64,000 bases of DNA from Auanema rhodensis (Eukaryota; Nematoda; Chromadorea; Rhabditida; Rhabditidae): contig OZ059898.1 in assembly GCA_964057225.1 (NCBI GenBank), forward strand, positions 8,060,001 to 8,124,000, in the 5' to 3' direction. Shown in pieces: positions 48,666 to 60,387 of this stretch (positions are counted from its first letter, which is position 1; every line of letters starts with the position of its first letter). The notes beneath the pieces are model-generated. The model worked only from the letters and a program-made list of their open reading frames with translations. It was not told where the DNA came from and made no database searches. The position numbers and the translations under genes are program-made.

Positions 48666-49952
48666 TTAAAAGTTTCGTACTTGTTCTCCTTTGTTTTGCG
48701 TTGGAGATTTATTCTGCTGCTTTTTGCTTTGATCCGCTTTTCCATGTAGTTCCAATTCTCCATTATTTCTGATTTCTTCGTCTTGTGTTTTTCTTTTGGG
48801 TTGTAGTTTAACATGATACGGGCGTGAGTTTTCATTTCCTATTCCTAGTGCTGCGGCAAGTGTAGTGTTCCAATTTTTGATTGCTGGTGAGTTTTTGTTT
48901 CTGTCCTCAAATAGCTCCTTTCTGTTTTCATTCTTGAATTGATCTCGTAGCTTTTCGTATGTTTTTGCGTTATTATCTTCTATATCGTTTTGATAGGAAA
49001 CTTCTTTTTAAGAGAATGGTGTCAGTTCGCTATGTTTTGGTCTTCTTCCTATTCTTCATTACTTCGTGTTGATATAAGATTATCGTCTGGTGGAAAATAA
49101 CATGTTATTTTTGTGAGCTTTTATAATATTTCCATCTTGATCCGTTATGCTGATGTTGTTTCCTTCAATTGTCACTATCCGGTAAGGTCCATCTCTTCGT
49201 ATTTGTAATTTGTTGCTTGGGTTCGCTCTTTGTACAAATACTCGATCTCCTATATCTAATATTCTTTCTTTTGTCCTATGTGCTTGATCGTATTTTTGCT
49301 TCATTCTTTCTTCATTGGTGACAATCTTTTTCTTGACGTTTTCTTAAATATCTCTTAAGTTTTTGAGCTGATCCGTGATATTTTGTTCTTCCGGTGTTTC
49401 CAAGTTTTTGTCAATGGGCAGACGTGCTACTTGTCCAAACAAACATTCGTATGGTGATGTTTTAGTGGTGGCGTTTGGTAATCTGTTGAGTGTAAAAATA
49501 ATCTTTGGAAGTATCTTATCCCAATCGTTTTGTTCGTCATTAACGTAGGCTGTTAATGCTTCTTCGATCGTCCGATATAATCTTTCTACTTGTCCATTAG
49601 CGTTTTTATAATACTGCATAGTAGTGTAATGTGCAGTTCCTAGATTACTGCACATAGATGTGAAATCGCGAGAAATAAAATTAGATCCATTGTCTGTGAT
49701 AATAGTAGGTTCCAAAACAGAGAAGAGGTATTTTTCAATACCTGATATTATTTCTCCTGATGTTTGTCTGATTAACGGAATTGCCATAATCCATTTTGAA
49801 AACAAATCTTGAATTGAGAGAACATTTCTGTTTTCTTGTTCCGTCCTAGGTAATGGTCCAAGTATATCCATGTGTACATTTTGCCATGGTGTTGTTGATG
49901 CTGGGAAAGTTTTCTTTGCCTTCACAGTTTCTTCGTGAAGGAGAGGGGCCAA
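48666..49952 (-). pseudogene. Ty3/gypsy-type integrase and pol C-terminus, broken
   Basis: The minus-strand segment 49952-49344 encodes an integrase core. Its first Asp is in VHMDILGPLP, the second in IITDNGSNF, and the Glu in ANGQVERLYRTIEE, followed by the SPYECLFG motif. Segment 49304-49080 encodes the SH3-like C-terminal region (GDRVFVQ, DGPYRIV). A stop and a shift of frame separate the two. A further basic, Gln/Lys-rich extension is readable from about 48965 to a stop at 48666 in another frame. The zinc-binding N-terminus and the RT are not found. It is a dead copy. BEL/Pao integrases differ in the GGSWERM region, so it is not related to the element at 36102. Confidence 0.85.
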
Positions 49953-51770
49953 ATGTTATCATACTTCCATCACTTTCGATAACATATGGTCGTTTCGGGA
50001 TTGGTGCTTGAGTGGGGGCTTGGGTTTGTATCCTTATGTATTCTTGATGATCTTTTTAACTTTCTTTTCTAAAGTTTTTCTTTCGACTATCTCTGTTTTT
50101 TGTTTCTTTATTTTTTCATAGAATTTGGGATTGGCAAATTGTTTTTGGATCCCACGGTGTCTTGGGGTATGTATTGCTGTTGACTTTGTTTTGATTCTTA
50201 ACTTCGCTTGTTTTGTAGAGGGGGGGGGGGAGAATATGTTGCGGGCGGTTGCTTTTTTCTTCTTATAATATTTGAAGTGGCAGCAGGGTCCAGCGGAGGT
50301 TTTGGACCAGTATTGGGCAGCATCGTTGGTATCCTGTAAGGAAATTTGTTATATCCAACGTGTGCCAAAATAATTTTATATATAGAAAAACGTAAAGAAT
50401 AATGTTGGGTTTGTGTGCGCGATTCTTCATGAAGGTAGCTAGTCTTGCAAGTCATCTCTTTACCAATATAGCTCGTCCGGGTCTAACACAGGTTTGAAAC
50501 TAGTGTGCCTTTTCGAAGGGACAAGTTCTATATTGTGAAAAAGGCATGAAATGAAAGTTAATAGTTCTTTTGGGACGAGGATACAAAATAGAATTTTTGC
50601 AATCATTTCATTTTCCCAGACCTCATCAACCTATCTGTGTCAAAGGTATATCAGCTGCCTTCTGCATCCTGCTCTCTGACTCTATGATGGCGAGACCAAT
50701 CTTATTATTAATATCAATGTGGGGCAGTTGTGGGGCAAATTCTTTAATTATTTCATGGGGGTGGCATTATTCTTAACAAGGGGGGGAGGTTGTGTATAAG
50801 TTTAAAACTTATTGCTTAATTTAATTATTTTTCGCTTTTTTAGGTGCTAGGGTTATCGGAATTTGGACAAGGTGCGCCTAATAAATATTTTTGCTGTCGT
50901 GTTTAACACGGGAATTCTTGCTTTATGAAATTACGGGGGGAAGGGGTGGGTTTATGAGAATACAGTGTAGTAGTATAAGAATAATTGTTTTATAAACGAA
51001 CATAAACAAAATTATGAAAAGATATTATGATAAGATGATTAAGATTGAGAGGTATAAAAAGCAATATTTCTTTTTATTCCTTAATTCGAAAATACTTTTA
51101 TGAAAAAATGTGGAGATAAATTTATAATTCTTTGAAAGTTTATTTACTGAATTTGGATAATGTTTTTTTATAAAAGATTTTTGAATTTTGAAAAAATAGA
51201 GAAATTAATAACTACGTAATATTATGAAGAAATGAAAAGGATTCATGAGAATAAGTTAATGAAAAGAAAAATGAGTTTCGTAAAGAGTTTTGGGATATAA
51301 ATTTTTATTAGAAAAAGTTTTTAGAGTTTTTAATAAAATATATTATAAGCAGAACTTTTTAGAGAGATAAGATTTCGGATGAGTAAGAGTTGTAGAAGGC
51401 AGCGCTTGAGTTCCTTTACGAGATCCTGTCTAAAAGGAAGGATTTCGGTGGAACCTCCACGTCCCATTTGGATCCTCTATGGTTTCAAGTTGAGGTAGTC
51501 CAAACAGACTATGATAGGATGAGTATGATTTTAAATATAAGTGTGTAATGTATGGTGAAATAAGAAACAAGAGATAAAATATATAAAGGTTTATTGTTTG
51601 CATTATAAAGTAATTTATACAAAGATTTAAACTAGAAAAGAGAATGAGATGCCTGCTTATAAAGAAACCATCTAGAAAGTTCTCAGAATGTCTTAAACAC
51701 TATCTGCATTAATTTTATAATGGCAGCTGACATGGTCAGTTGCCTTCCTTTGTGACATCTATGTAACACC

Positions 51771-52294
51771 TTCCAACAAGCAGCTGTTGCACAGCCCTTA
51801 GCAGCTTTCTGTTTAGGACTAACCACGACTCCAGAATAAGTTCGCTTTGCTCTGACGATCAAAATCAAAGCACCTCTGGTAACACCATGGTGTATGAGGT
51901 TCTGTGGATATACTGATACATCTCTTGTCGTTCATCAGTCGATAACTGATACCCTGCACCTCCGGTAACACCGTCGTATATGAGGTTCTGTAGATATGCT
52001 CGTACATCGGGGTCGTTAAGAATGTCAAAGAAGCGAGAGTATCTCGGAGACAACTTCTCAGAGAAAGATGGTCGAGATGGTCACAGAAGCTTTCTGTACC
52101 GTGCTAAGCACGACTCCTCAACTCCTCAATAACTTCGCCTTGCTATGGCGACCAAGATCAGCATGCATAAAAGTCGAAAAAGGAATGTTAAATTCAAATT
52201 TAATTAGAAAAAACAAAAAGCTTACGGCACCCAGGATTCCCAAGCCGTCTCCGATCCAAGTACTAACCGGGCCCAACGTTGCTTGACTTGCCAG
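51771..52294 (-). repeat. Rearranged 5S spacer fragments
   Basis: Pieces of the 5S spacer occur here with many substitutions. The segment CAAGCAGCTGTTGCACAGCC near 51777 is in inverted orientation. Two partial copies of the GGTAACACC-TGAGGTTCTGT segment follow each other (51868-51935 and 51955-52005), then the region leading into a truncated 5S gene. This is the eroded edge of the array. Confidence 0.8.
52219..52294 (-). pseudogene. Truncated 5S rRNA pseudogene
   Basis: The 3' 76 nt of the 5S gene are present with one change (CACCCAGG for CACCCGGG). The 5' part, RNA positions 1-43, is missing and replaced by sequence next to the Merlin remnant. The upstream promoter half is lost, so it should be silent. 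Confidence 0.9.
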
Positions 52295-52344
52295 AGACTT
52301 GCCAGATTTTGATAACAAGCGATATCATTCAAAATTAATTTTAA

Positions 52345-53012
52345 AATATCCTGCCTCTGAATCGTTTTCTGTACATGAATTCACATAGATATGAATCTAA
52401 CATTCCTTCATGTACTCCCCACATTCTCTTGAATTTCATCTTGGCAACGTTCCACATCGATTCTACTTGTAACTCTTCCAACAATCAGAAATGATAGTAG
52501 TCCCTTCTTTTATTAATGCTTTGATGCATGATTCCAGAGTGTCCCCAGTTCTATCAGGAACAACATAGATGAAGCATTCATTTGTTTTGCGACAAGTGCC
52601 ACCAAAAACCCATGTCTGCTTCTTCATGCGACTTACATTGTATTTCTTTTTAGATACCAAACTCTCATCAATTTCCACGGCGTACCTTGGCCCACCAATT
52701 ACAAGTTAATCGAGTTAATTTTCAACTGTGTCTTGCAAAACTTCATAGTTGTCAACTCATGGCTCCACCAATAAATGAATGACACTATGATTGGTAATGG
52801 GAGATGGCAATCTAAAGCATATATAAAAAAATATATACCATTAATTAATTATACCTCCAAAACATGTGTCTGATTTCAAACTGAGTTCTTTATTCCACTT
52901 TTTATCGATACAGCGAAATCTATTTCTCTTTTCAGAGAGCATTAATTTCATTCTGGTACCGCAAATACAAACTCTTTCTTTTGGCAGTAAGTTCTTTTCT
53001 TGGAGATATTGA
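52345..53012 (-). pseudogene. Merlin-type (IS1595-like DDE) transposase remnant
   Basis: Read on the minus strand from 53012. A zinc-binding start has a C-x-CG motif and FRC; then comes a probable intron (about 52812-52855, GTATAA to CTTTAG), then FIYWWSHELTT, then a stop and frameshift. The core follows, with VEIDESL (first Asp), WVFGGTCR, VPDRTGDTL and TTIISDCWKSY (second Asp). A deletion removes the segment that should hold the third acidic residue. Reading resumes with a typical C-terminal pattern, KMKFKRMWG to LCEFMYRKRF, ending near 52345. These motifs are those of the ISXO2-like/IS1595 domain found in eukaryotic Merlin transposons. It is inactive. Terminal inverted repeats were not found. 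Confidence 0.82.
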
Positions 53013-53014
53013 AT

Positions 53015-53317
53015 GTGCAACAGCTCTTGTCATTCATCAGTCGATAACTGATACCCTGCACCTCCGGTAACACTATGGTGTATGAGGTTCTGTGGATATG
53101 CTGATAATTGAAAATGGCAGACACTCGTTGAAAATGGCAAACAAGCGAGAGTTTCACTGAGACAAATTCTCAGAGAAAGATGGTCGAGATGGTCACAGAA
53201 ACTTTCTGTACCGGGCTAACCACGACTCTCCAACTCCCCAATAAGTTCACCTTGCTCTGACGACCAAGATCAGCATGCATCAAAGTCAAAAAAGGAATGT
53301 TAAGTTCAAATTTAAGG
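53015..53317 (-). repeat. 5S spacer fragment right of the Merlin remnant
   Basis: Starting at TGCAACAGCTCTTG, the standard spacer order is followed with scattered substitutions and a small insertion (about 53101-53130) up to the AAGGAATGTTAAGTTC segment. It then stops at about 53317 just before a 5S gene would begin. The Merlin remnant therefore lies inside a decayed 5S unit. Confidence 0.85.
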
Positions 53318-53745
53318 AGTGGATGTTGTACATGCCAACAAGCCAGGGCTTTCAACAACTGTTATCGTTTGCTCGCCTGGCTTTAAGAAATTTATTGAAT
53401 ATTCAAACGTTTTATATTATAATGAAAAACATGTATTGTGATGCAAATATTTGAATTATAAATGAATTATTATAAAAATAAAAATAAATAACTTCTTATA
53501 GCTATATATATATATATATATCAAATAGGTCAAGCTATACATCAAAACAATACAGAATACAGTTGAAGTTGCATAGAGATCAATTGGAATTCGTTGAAAG
53601 CATATAGTACTACGATGTGTAAAAAAAACAATGCAAAATGAAAGAAAAGTCATAAATTGAAAATATAAAGAAGAACCGCATAAATTAAAACTAATATTGA
53701 ATATTAATAATAATGAATATTACTAAATAGATCAATTGTTTATGA
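53318..53745. other. Intergenic region between array remnant and chitin-binding gene
   Basis: AT-rich with a short (AT)n run at about 53505-53521. It contains the 3' flank of the minus-strand gene ending at 53746. No gene was recognised. Confidence 0.5.
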
Positions 53746-56700
53746 TCAATGTATTCCTTCTGATCGTAAAATATCTTTTTCGTTTCGTTTAAGTTCTTCA
53801 TCAGATAATAATCTATCGATTAAATTCTCAGTTTGATCCAAAGCAATCTGAAATTTCTTATTCAGCTTTAATAGTACGATGAATTGATGAACACAAACCT
53901 GTTTGATGACTGGCTTTAAAACTTGACCTACGGTAGTTCGTTTTTCTGTAGTTTCATCGGTATGTTGATGAGAAGCATCTCTCATCGGAGTAAATGGAGC
54001 TATAAGTCTTTGAAGAAAATTGGGCTGAACCCGAGGAAATAGGGGATGAATAATAGAAAGATCTATCTCATCTGACATTGCTGGCTTAAACAAAAATTTG
54101 AAATAAATTTAAGAAAAAGTTTCTTACTTCCATTGATGAAGCATGTATTGATGAAGGTGTTGTCCATATAGAATTTTCTGAACTATATTGATTAGACATA
54201 TAATCCATTGGTTGAATAGGAATAATTGTTGGATATGTAGTTGTCATAACACTTGGAATTAGTTCTTTTGGAAAATTATTTAATGTTTCATAAACATTTT
54301 TATCATTATTATCAATTTTCTTATCATTTACAATTCTGTAAAATATTAAATTAATAAGATATATCTATTATTTTATATTAATTACCCATTTCCATGCCAA
54401 TTAATTAAATTAATTTCTGTTGGTAATCGTGGAATTATAACACGTTGATCAGGATTATACATACCATTTGTATTTTTAAATGTTCTCTTAATTTTAATTA
54501 TTTTATTATATAATATATAAAAATTAATTTACCTCATTAAGTTTTTCACATTGACCAAGTTGCTGATTGAATATCAATCCATCTGGACAGAAACGTTCAG
54601 TCCAACGTCCTCTTCTACCATACATTGGTGAACATTGAAGATATGCCGAAGGATTACTTGAAATATTCAATCAATAATTGAAAAATAATTAAAATTTTAC
54701 TTTGGATGCAAACATAGAGTATCTTCTTCATATGAAAATGGGCAACCAGCGTTTATAATACATCCAGATAATACTCTTGCTGATGCTGTTCCATGAGTTC
54801 TCTGTTAAAATTTTATGAATATATTTCATAAATTAATTATAAACTCACTTCTGATTCCATGTCAATTTCACTTGAAATCCATGCTACAGGTGGTCTCCAG
54901 GAATTTTCATTTGTTGACCAGCTTGATGTTTGTTTTATTGGTTGAGATAGCGTACTTTGTGTAGGACTAGGAGTAGTAAATCTAATAATTCCGTTAGAAT
55001 CTGGACTTAAATCATTTCCATTTGATATTCTAAAATAAGAAAAATATTAATTATAAAATAATATTAAGTGTATTACTTATAAAAAGGTTGATTTGGTCGT
55101 GGTAATGTAGCCTGGGGGAACATCGGTCTTTCCGGCATCATTTCTTCAGTGCTTACTGTAATTATTAAGTTTATATATTAAATCAAAGATTATCCATTAC
55201 CTAGACGATTGAACTTTTTCTCGTTTTCTAATAAATGTTGCATTTCAAGTCTCTGCTGTTCCATCTTCTGCAGCTCTTTAGCTGCAAGTTCCCTCTCATG
55301 TTTCTCCCTTGTTAGATGATCTTGTTCCAACTTTTCTCTATTCAGTCGATCACGTTCCATTTTTTCATTTTCTTGACGTTCTTTTTCTGCTTTTTCTTTT
55401 TTCTCGTTCTCACTGCGAGCTTTTTCCAAACGTTCAGCTTCCTTCCTAGCCAACTCAATCTCTAACTGCTGGCGACGCTCTTGCTCTACTTGTCGTTGTT
55501 TCTCAACCTGCTCAAGTCGTTCCTTCTCTTCTTTACGCTGTTTTTCCAGTTGATGTAATCGCTCTTGTTCTTCTTTACGTTGTTTCTCCATTTTTTCACG
55601 AAGTTCCCTCTCTTCGATACGTTGCCTTTCTAGATTTCGTTCACGCTCCAGCTGCTCAGCATTACGACGTTGTTGCTCTTCTTCCAATCTTTTTCGTAAT
55701 TGCTCTTCTTCCATTTTTAATTTTTCTATTTCCATACGACGTCTCTCTTCCTCTTGACGTTTTCTGATTTCTTCGTCCAAACGTCGTTCAGCTTCAAGTT
55801 CAAGCTGCTGCCGTCGCTGCTCTTCTTCCATTTGAAGTTGACGCAACTTTTCTTTCTGTCGTTGTCGTTCAGATTCCAATTCTTTTATAAGTCTTTCCTT
55901 CTCTAACTTTTCCATTTCGGCACGATGTCGTTCCTTCAAAAAAGCTGCTTCCATATTTTTTTCCTTCTCACTTTCTCGGCTTTTCTCGTAACTTCGTATA
56001 TTTTCTTCCATAGTATGTTGCTGACGAAGCGCTTGCTGTCTCTGTTCAATGATTTCTAATTCAGATTGTGAAAACGGAGATATTGAAGATTTCTTCTTAT
56101 TATCAACCAATTTCATTAATCTTTCTAATAAATCCATCTCACTCATCTTCGATCCTTTATATTTCACTGTATATTCTGGTTGTAACGTTACTTCTGATGA
56201 CTGAGGTAAGCTAAATTATATTATTGTCATATGATTATCAAAAAATGTTGAAAACTTAGTATAAGTTGATGTTTGAGTATTTTTGAAAGTTTTAGGTAGC
56301 AATGTTGTAGTTCGTGCTCGATTTCCTGGAACTGTAAATGCTGGACTGAATGTTCGACTTGACACTGAAATATATTAATTTTATTATATGCATAGTTGTT
56401 TATACTTGAATTAAATGTTAAAAGTATTCTCCTTATATGTATAGCTACATACCTGAAGATGTGCTTAAACTAGGCGGAGCTAAAGATTGTATTGTGGACG
56501 GAATGTAATTGTCAATTGTCCTTTGATGTCCAGCCGACAGAGTAAGAGGAGTTGTATATATTGGCATTTCTGTTGTTGTTGTCAACTTCTTCAGCTTTCC
56601 TTTACCTCTTGGCCGCTTTGGTTTCTTTGTAGAAAATACAAATTCTTCTTCAATTGGAGCTGCTGCTTTAACATTATTTTTGGTTTCCTGAAAAAGGGAT

Positions 56701-58177
56701 TGAATAGATAGTATATGAATATCAGATCATACTGTTGAACTAACAGGTTTTCGTGCTATTATACCATCTGATTGTTGACGTTCTTTACAATCCTATAACA
56801 AAATTTTAAATATATATACGTATGAAGTTTTGATCAAACCTTATCAGAAGGATGGAATGTCATTCCTGGAGCACATGGAACAATCCATACACGACCAGAT
56901 GGTCCACATTGCTTATATCTTTAAAAAGAATATATAAAGATATTATTATAATATTTATGTATAAGATACCTTGTTGGATCGCCTTGTACATCTTGAAGTC
57001 CAAATAGATCATGCTGGCAACGTTCCAAAGTGAAAATAATTTCGGCCCGAACTGAAATAAAATTTGTTTTATTATCTTTTTGTTTTCTTTTAAAGATATA
57101 TCACATTCATATCTTAATAGATGTAAGGGATGGACCATTAAACTGTTTGATGACGAATAACTGAATTGTATCTGAAGGTTTGTTAAGGTTTGAACAGTCA
57201 TCAGAATCATTTGGCTGATGATTGCATTAATCTTCGAGTAGACATATCCTAACAACCACTTGTCAGTCCAATCCCGTCAAAACAGTCAATATTTGCATTA
57301 TTTTCTCTATACCTTATAGAAAAATGCAATAAGAAGCTAAGCCAGTAACTTAGAAGTTGTTGAAAATTTAAAAAAAAACGAAGTTGTTATTGCATTGAAG
57401 GATTTCCACCCATTTTTGTTATTTTCTTTATTTAAGATTAATCGATTATATATTTTTGGAATGATTAACAATTCACAAAATGAAAAGAAGATCTTAACGG
57501 AATTATTGAGTTTAGAAGATTTTGTATGAAAAAAAATGAAGAAAATACTGTTTTATTTCCAAAAAAATGCAATTAATCAAGCTAAATTAGATAATAATTA
57601 TATAATTTTTTATATTAATCGTAAAGTGGGAATATAATAATAGTTATATATTTATATGTTATTCGGAGAGAAAAGGCCTTGTTTGAATCGCCGTTTTTTC
57701 TTGTATTCTTTTCAGAATAACCGTTTAGCTATTTAATCTATTTCCTTCACTTTGTGACCCTCAAGCCGGACAGTGAAGTTGCAGGACTAGCAAACACAAT
57801 GTAACAAATAGCATTTGAATAGATGGAAATAAAAAGAGGAAAAACGAAAAACTGTATTAGATCGGGGTTCGTATTTCCACTCGTTTTCAACAATGGTTTA
57901 TATGAGCCAGGTTTAGATTTCAACTAGTTTTTGAACTCTTCAATTGCATGAGCTTGAGCTTAAACAACGGTAATCTAGGTTAAATTGAAATAAAAGAAGA
58001 CCATTTTTTAAAAAAACTTTGATCTCTTATAATACTTCAGATTAAAATCAATTTTTCATTTAAGTTGCAAGGAAAATATTTGAATATTGAATAGCTTCAA
58101 CTGAAAAAAACATTAAACTAACCTAATACAAGAACATACAGCAGACAATACACAAATGGTATTGTCACTCGTAACAT
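53746..58177 (-). CDS. Secreted chitin-binding (CBM14) protein with a long charged coiled coil
   Basis: Multi-exon gene. Exon 1 (58177-58123) encodes a hydrophobic signal peptide, VTIPFVYCLLYVLVL. Exon 2 (57051-56970) and exon 3 (56918-56840) join in frame to a chitin-binding type-2 module with CQHDLFG, YKQCGPSGRV, PCAPGMTF and a final Cys. A Thr/Pro/Ser-rich basic stretch follows, then one large exon (about 56167-55198) with roughly 300 residues of almost pure Glu, Arg, Lys, Gln and Leu, a long coiled coil or single helix. A second chitin-binding module (about 54790-54540; NPSAYLQCSP, RFCPDGLIF) comes next, and the protein ends in a helical, charged tail. The chitin-binding fold is established; binding cuticle, eggshell or pharyngeal chitin is inferred. 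The first module shows only four of the six usual cysteines. Inner exon ends are approximate. Confidence 0.8.
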
Positions 58178-59356
58178 CCTATTACACCGTATAAATAAAT
58201 TCTGAAACTGATTATGTGAATAAAACTTAATTAATTTAAGAATACAAAGAATAATATGAAAATGAAAATATTAATAATACAAATTATTCAAAAATTCTGG
58301 AGCATTACGAATTGGTTGAAGTTGAATCAGCTACTATGTGGTGATAATAGTCGAGCACGAATTAACATCATGATCAAACAGTTTGAATAAGAAAATGGGT
58401 GGAGGTAAAGGAAGTCAGACAGTAGATAGAAGGTTTTTCAACAAATGCACTGACCACACGAATGACCGTCAAACTGTCATCCGGCTGTCAAAGCATTTTG
58501 ATCGAAAAAAGTTTGTTGAAAAACGAAGAGGAACAGCCTTCCATCAGAATCAGAATAGAATTTTCATTTTAAGAATGACCATATAAGAATGCGAAAAATA
58601 GAAAAAAGGCCGATATAGGGTATCTGGGAGTTATATTGAAGGGGGAAATCCGGATAGTCTTGAATCTGACAATTGATTGTATTTAGCTCATTCCAGATTT
58701 AATTTCATTAAAAAAAAACTTTTGAATAGATCATGCTTGAATTCTAAAAAAAAGTTGGAAAATCATAATAAAATAATAATCGAATAAGACGAAACGCAAC
58801 ATCACTGTATGCCCGGCAGCATTTGATGATATCCTTGTGTGTCATTGATATGAGTGTTTGGCGTCAAAGGCGTCAACCAACGCTAATCAGAAAACTGGAG
58901 ATCTACAGACAGAAGACTTGTCTCGTTGGAGACTCAAACTTCTAGATGATTCTCTTCATCGTCCATCATCTGTATTGCTTTTTTTCTTTTTTTCTTTCGT
59001 CTCTCCCTTATTGTATGCTGTCCAACGGTCCACTTAGACAAACTTCACCTCAGCCCCGCACCTTCTTTTATTGACAGTTGCCTGCCACTTTGTTCTCTGA
59101 AACAAACTGGTAAATCTCAATGTAAACGATATCCAATATCAGAAATTTTAAAATAATAATTTGATTAAAAACAATTGAAAATCGGATAAAGGAAAAAAAA
59201 GGAAAAACCTAAGAAATATCATTTTCATTGTAAATAGGTCAAACCTCAACTCATATGGTAATCTATTGTTTGTATGAAAAATCAAACAATATCATTGTTT
59301 TCTATTGAATGTTTAATACTTTTTTTTGGTTTCAGTTTAATTCATAAATTCTATTT
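58178..59356. other. Intergenic region
   Basis: The shared upstream region of the minus-strand chitin-binding gene and the plus-strand small ORF at 59357. Frames inside look random. A less AT-rich stretch at about 58800-58970 and a T/C-rich run near 58980-59010 might be regulatory. No RNA gene was recognised. Confidence 0.4.
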
Positions 59357-59554
59357 ATGGTAGATAGACAAATGATTGAAGAAAAAGCTGTTACATTCAT
59401 TCAGCAAAATCTTTATTCAATAATATCCGGAACCGTATATCGTGTCGGATACGACAGTGACAGCTTGAGCAATGGCGAACCAGAATTCAAATATCTTGAA
59501 AATAAACAGAAAAAAATTGCATTTTTCAAACAATCTCGTAAAGAATATATATGA
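59357..59554 (+). CDS. Small hypothetical protein, 65 aa
   Basis: Not recognised. A TTTTTTTGGTTTCAG acceptor lies about 20 bp before the ATG with no obvious upstream exon, as expected for trans-splicing, and an AATAAA motif sits 20 bp after the stop. The protein is charged and soluble-looking, with no signal peptide or membrane span. Codon composition looks protein-like (mixed third positions, no low complexity). It could also be the last exon of a longer gene. Chance occurrence is not excluded. Confidence 0.45.
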   Translation: MVDRQMIEEKAVTFIQQNLYSIISGTVYRVGYDSDSLSNGEPEFKYLENKQKKIAFFKQSRKEYI

Positions 59555-60387
59555 AATTAATTTTATTTTTTCAATAAATAATATATCTCTCTATCTATAT
59601 CTATATCTATGAATATTTAGATATATTATATACTTATATCTATGGAATAGTACGTAACTATGTATGTACTTTCACTTTTAACACATCATGCTCCTCATAC
59701 ATCTGTTCTGTTTTTCTTTCTGCTATATCTATCTATATCTATGTATATATAGGCTCAATAGAACTTTCAGTCATTAAGTAGTCTTGTCACATGTTAGTCT
59801 ACACCCTCTTCAATCTTATATGTAGATAAATTGACCTGAGAGTTCTCGAGAGAAGTGTCAAGATAAAGATTGTCGGCTAACAGAAGGCCATATACCAATG
59901 GCTAGGTCATAACCTAATAACTTCCCAGAAGAAAAAGCGAAAAGAAAAAAAAGATTATTGTCATATGGTAAGCTGTGGGATGTCTACACCTTTTCATACA
60001 TACTTTAGATATAAATGATCTATAGTATATTAAACAAGATGTCATATCTAATCTTGCATGTATTAACTATATTATATAGTTATCTCTGCTATCAAATAAT
60101 TTATATAAATCTACAAAGAATTATTCACATCTGCTATTAGTTTTGATCAAATTATTTGACATATGCTATTGTATTTCTGCAATTGGATAGTAACCGTAAT
60201 CTGTTACATATTTAATGGATTTCAAGAAAAAAGAAAAGAAAGAACATGATTTTATGAAAATATTTATTTTCTGAGACCAAATAGAAGTTTATTCAATATA
60301 TACACGTTCAACATGTGGAATTTGAAGCATATAGTCATCATCACAATGACATATATAATTAGAAAATAGGAAAATATAACATCATCC
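59555..60387. other. Intergenic region with short TATC-type repeats
   Basis: Contains degenerate ATCTAT microsatellite runs near 59587-59640 and 59720-59750. It holds the 3' flanks of the flanking convergent genes. Nothing else was recognised. Confidence 0.45.

Larger units (their letters stand above)
47440..51770 (-). mobile_element. Decayed Ty3/gypsy-type element region between array pieces
   Basis: Unrelated AT-rich sequence separates the clean 5S array from its scrambled remnants. It contains an integrase remnant and a second ORF, both on the minus strand. Exact ends and LTRs could not be set. Sequences near 47683 and 51454 share CGTCCCA and an AATAAACC-type signal lies near each, which might reflect diverged LTRs. 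The stretch 49953-51770 has no readable gene, and G-rich runs occur near 50220, 50780 and 50935. Confidence 0.55.

Noticed and set aside
47440..51770. A complete LTR pair for the Ty3/gypsy-type remnant
   Set aside because: Only short shared words were found at the two ends; no direct repeat of useful length or target duplication could be aligned by eye.
52463..52678. Treating the 71-codon transposase ORF as an intact small gene
   Set aside because: Typical family sequence continues on both sides in other frames with a stop and a deletion, so it is a fragment of a dead transposase.
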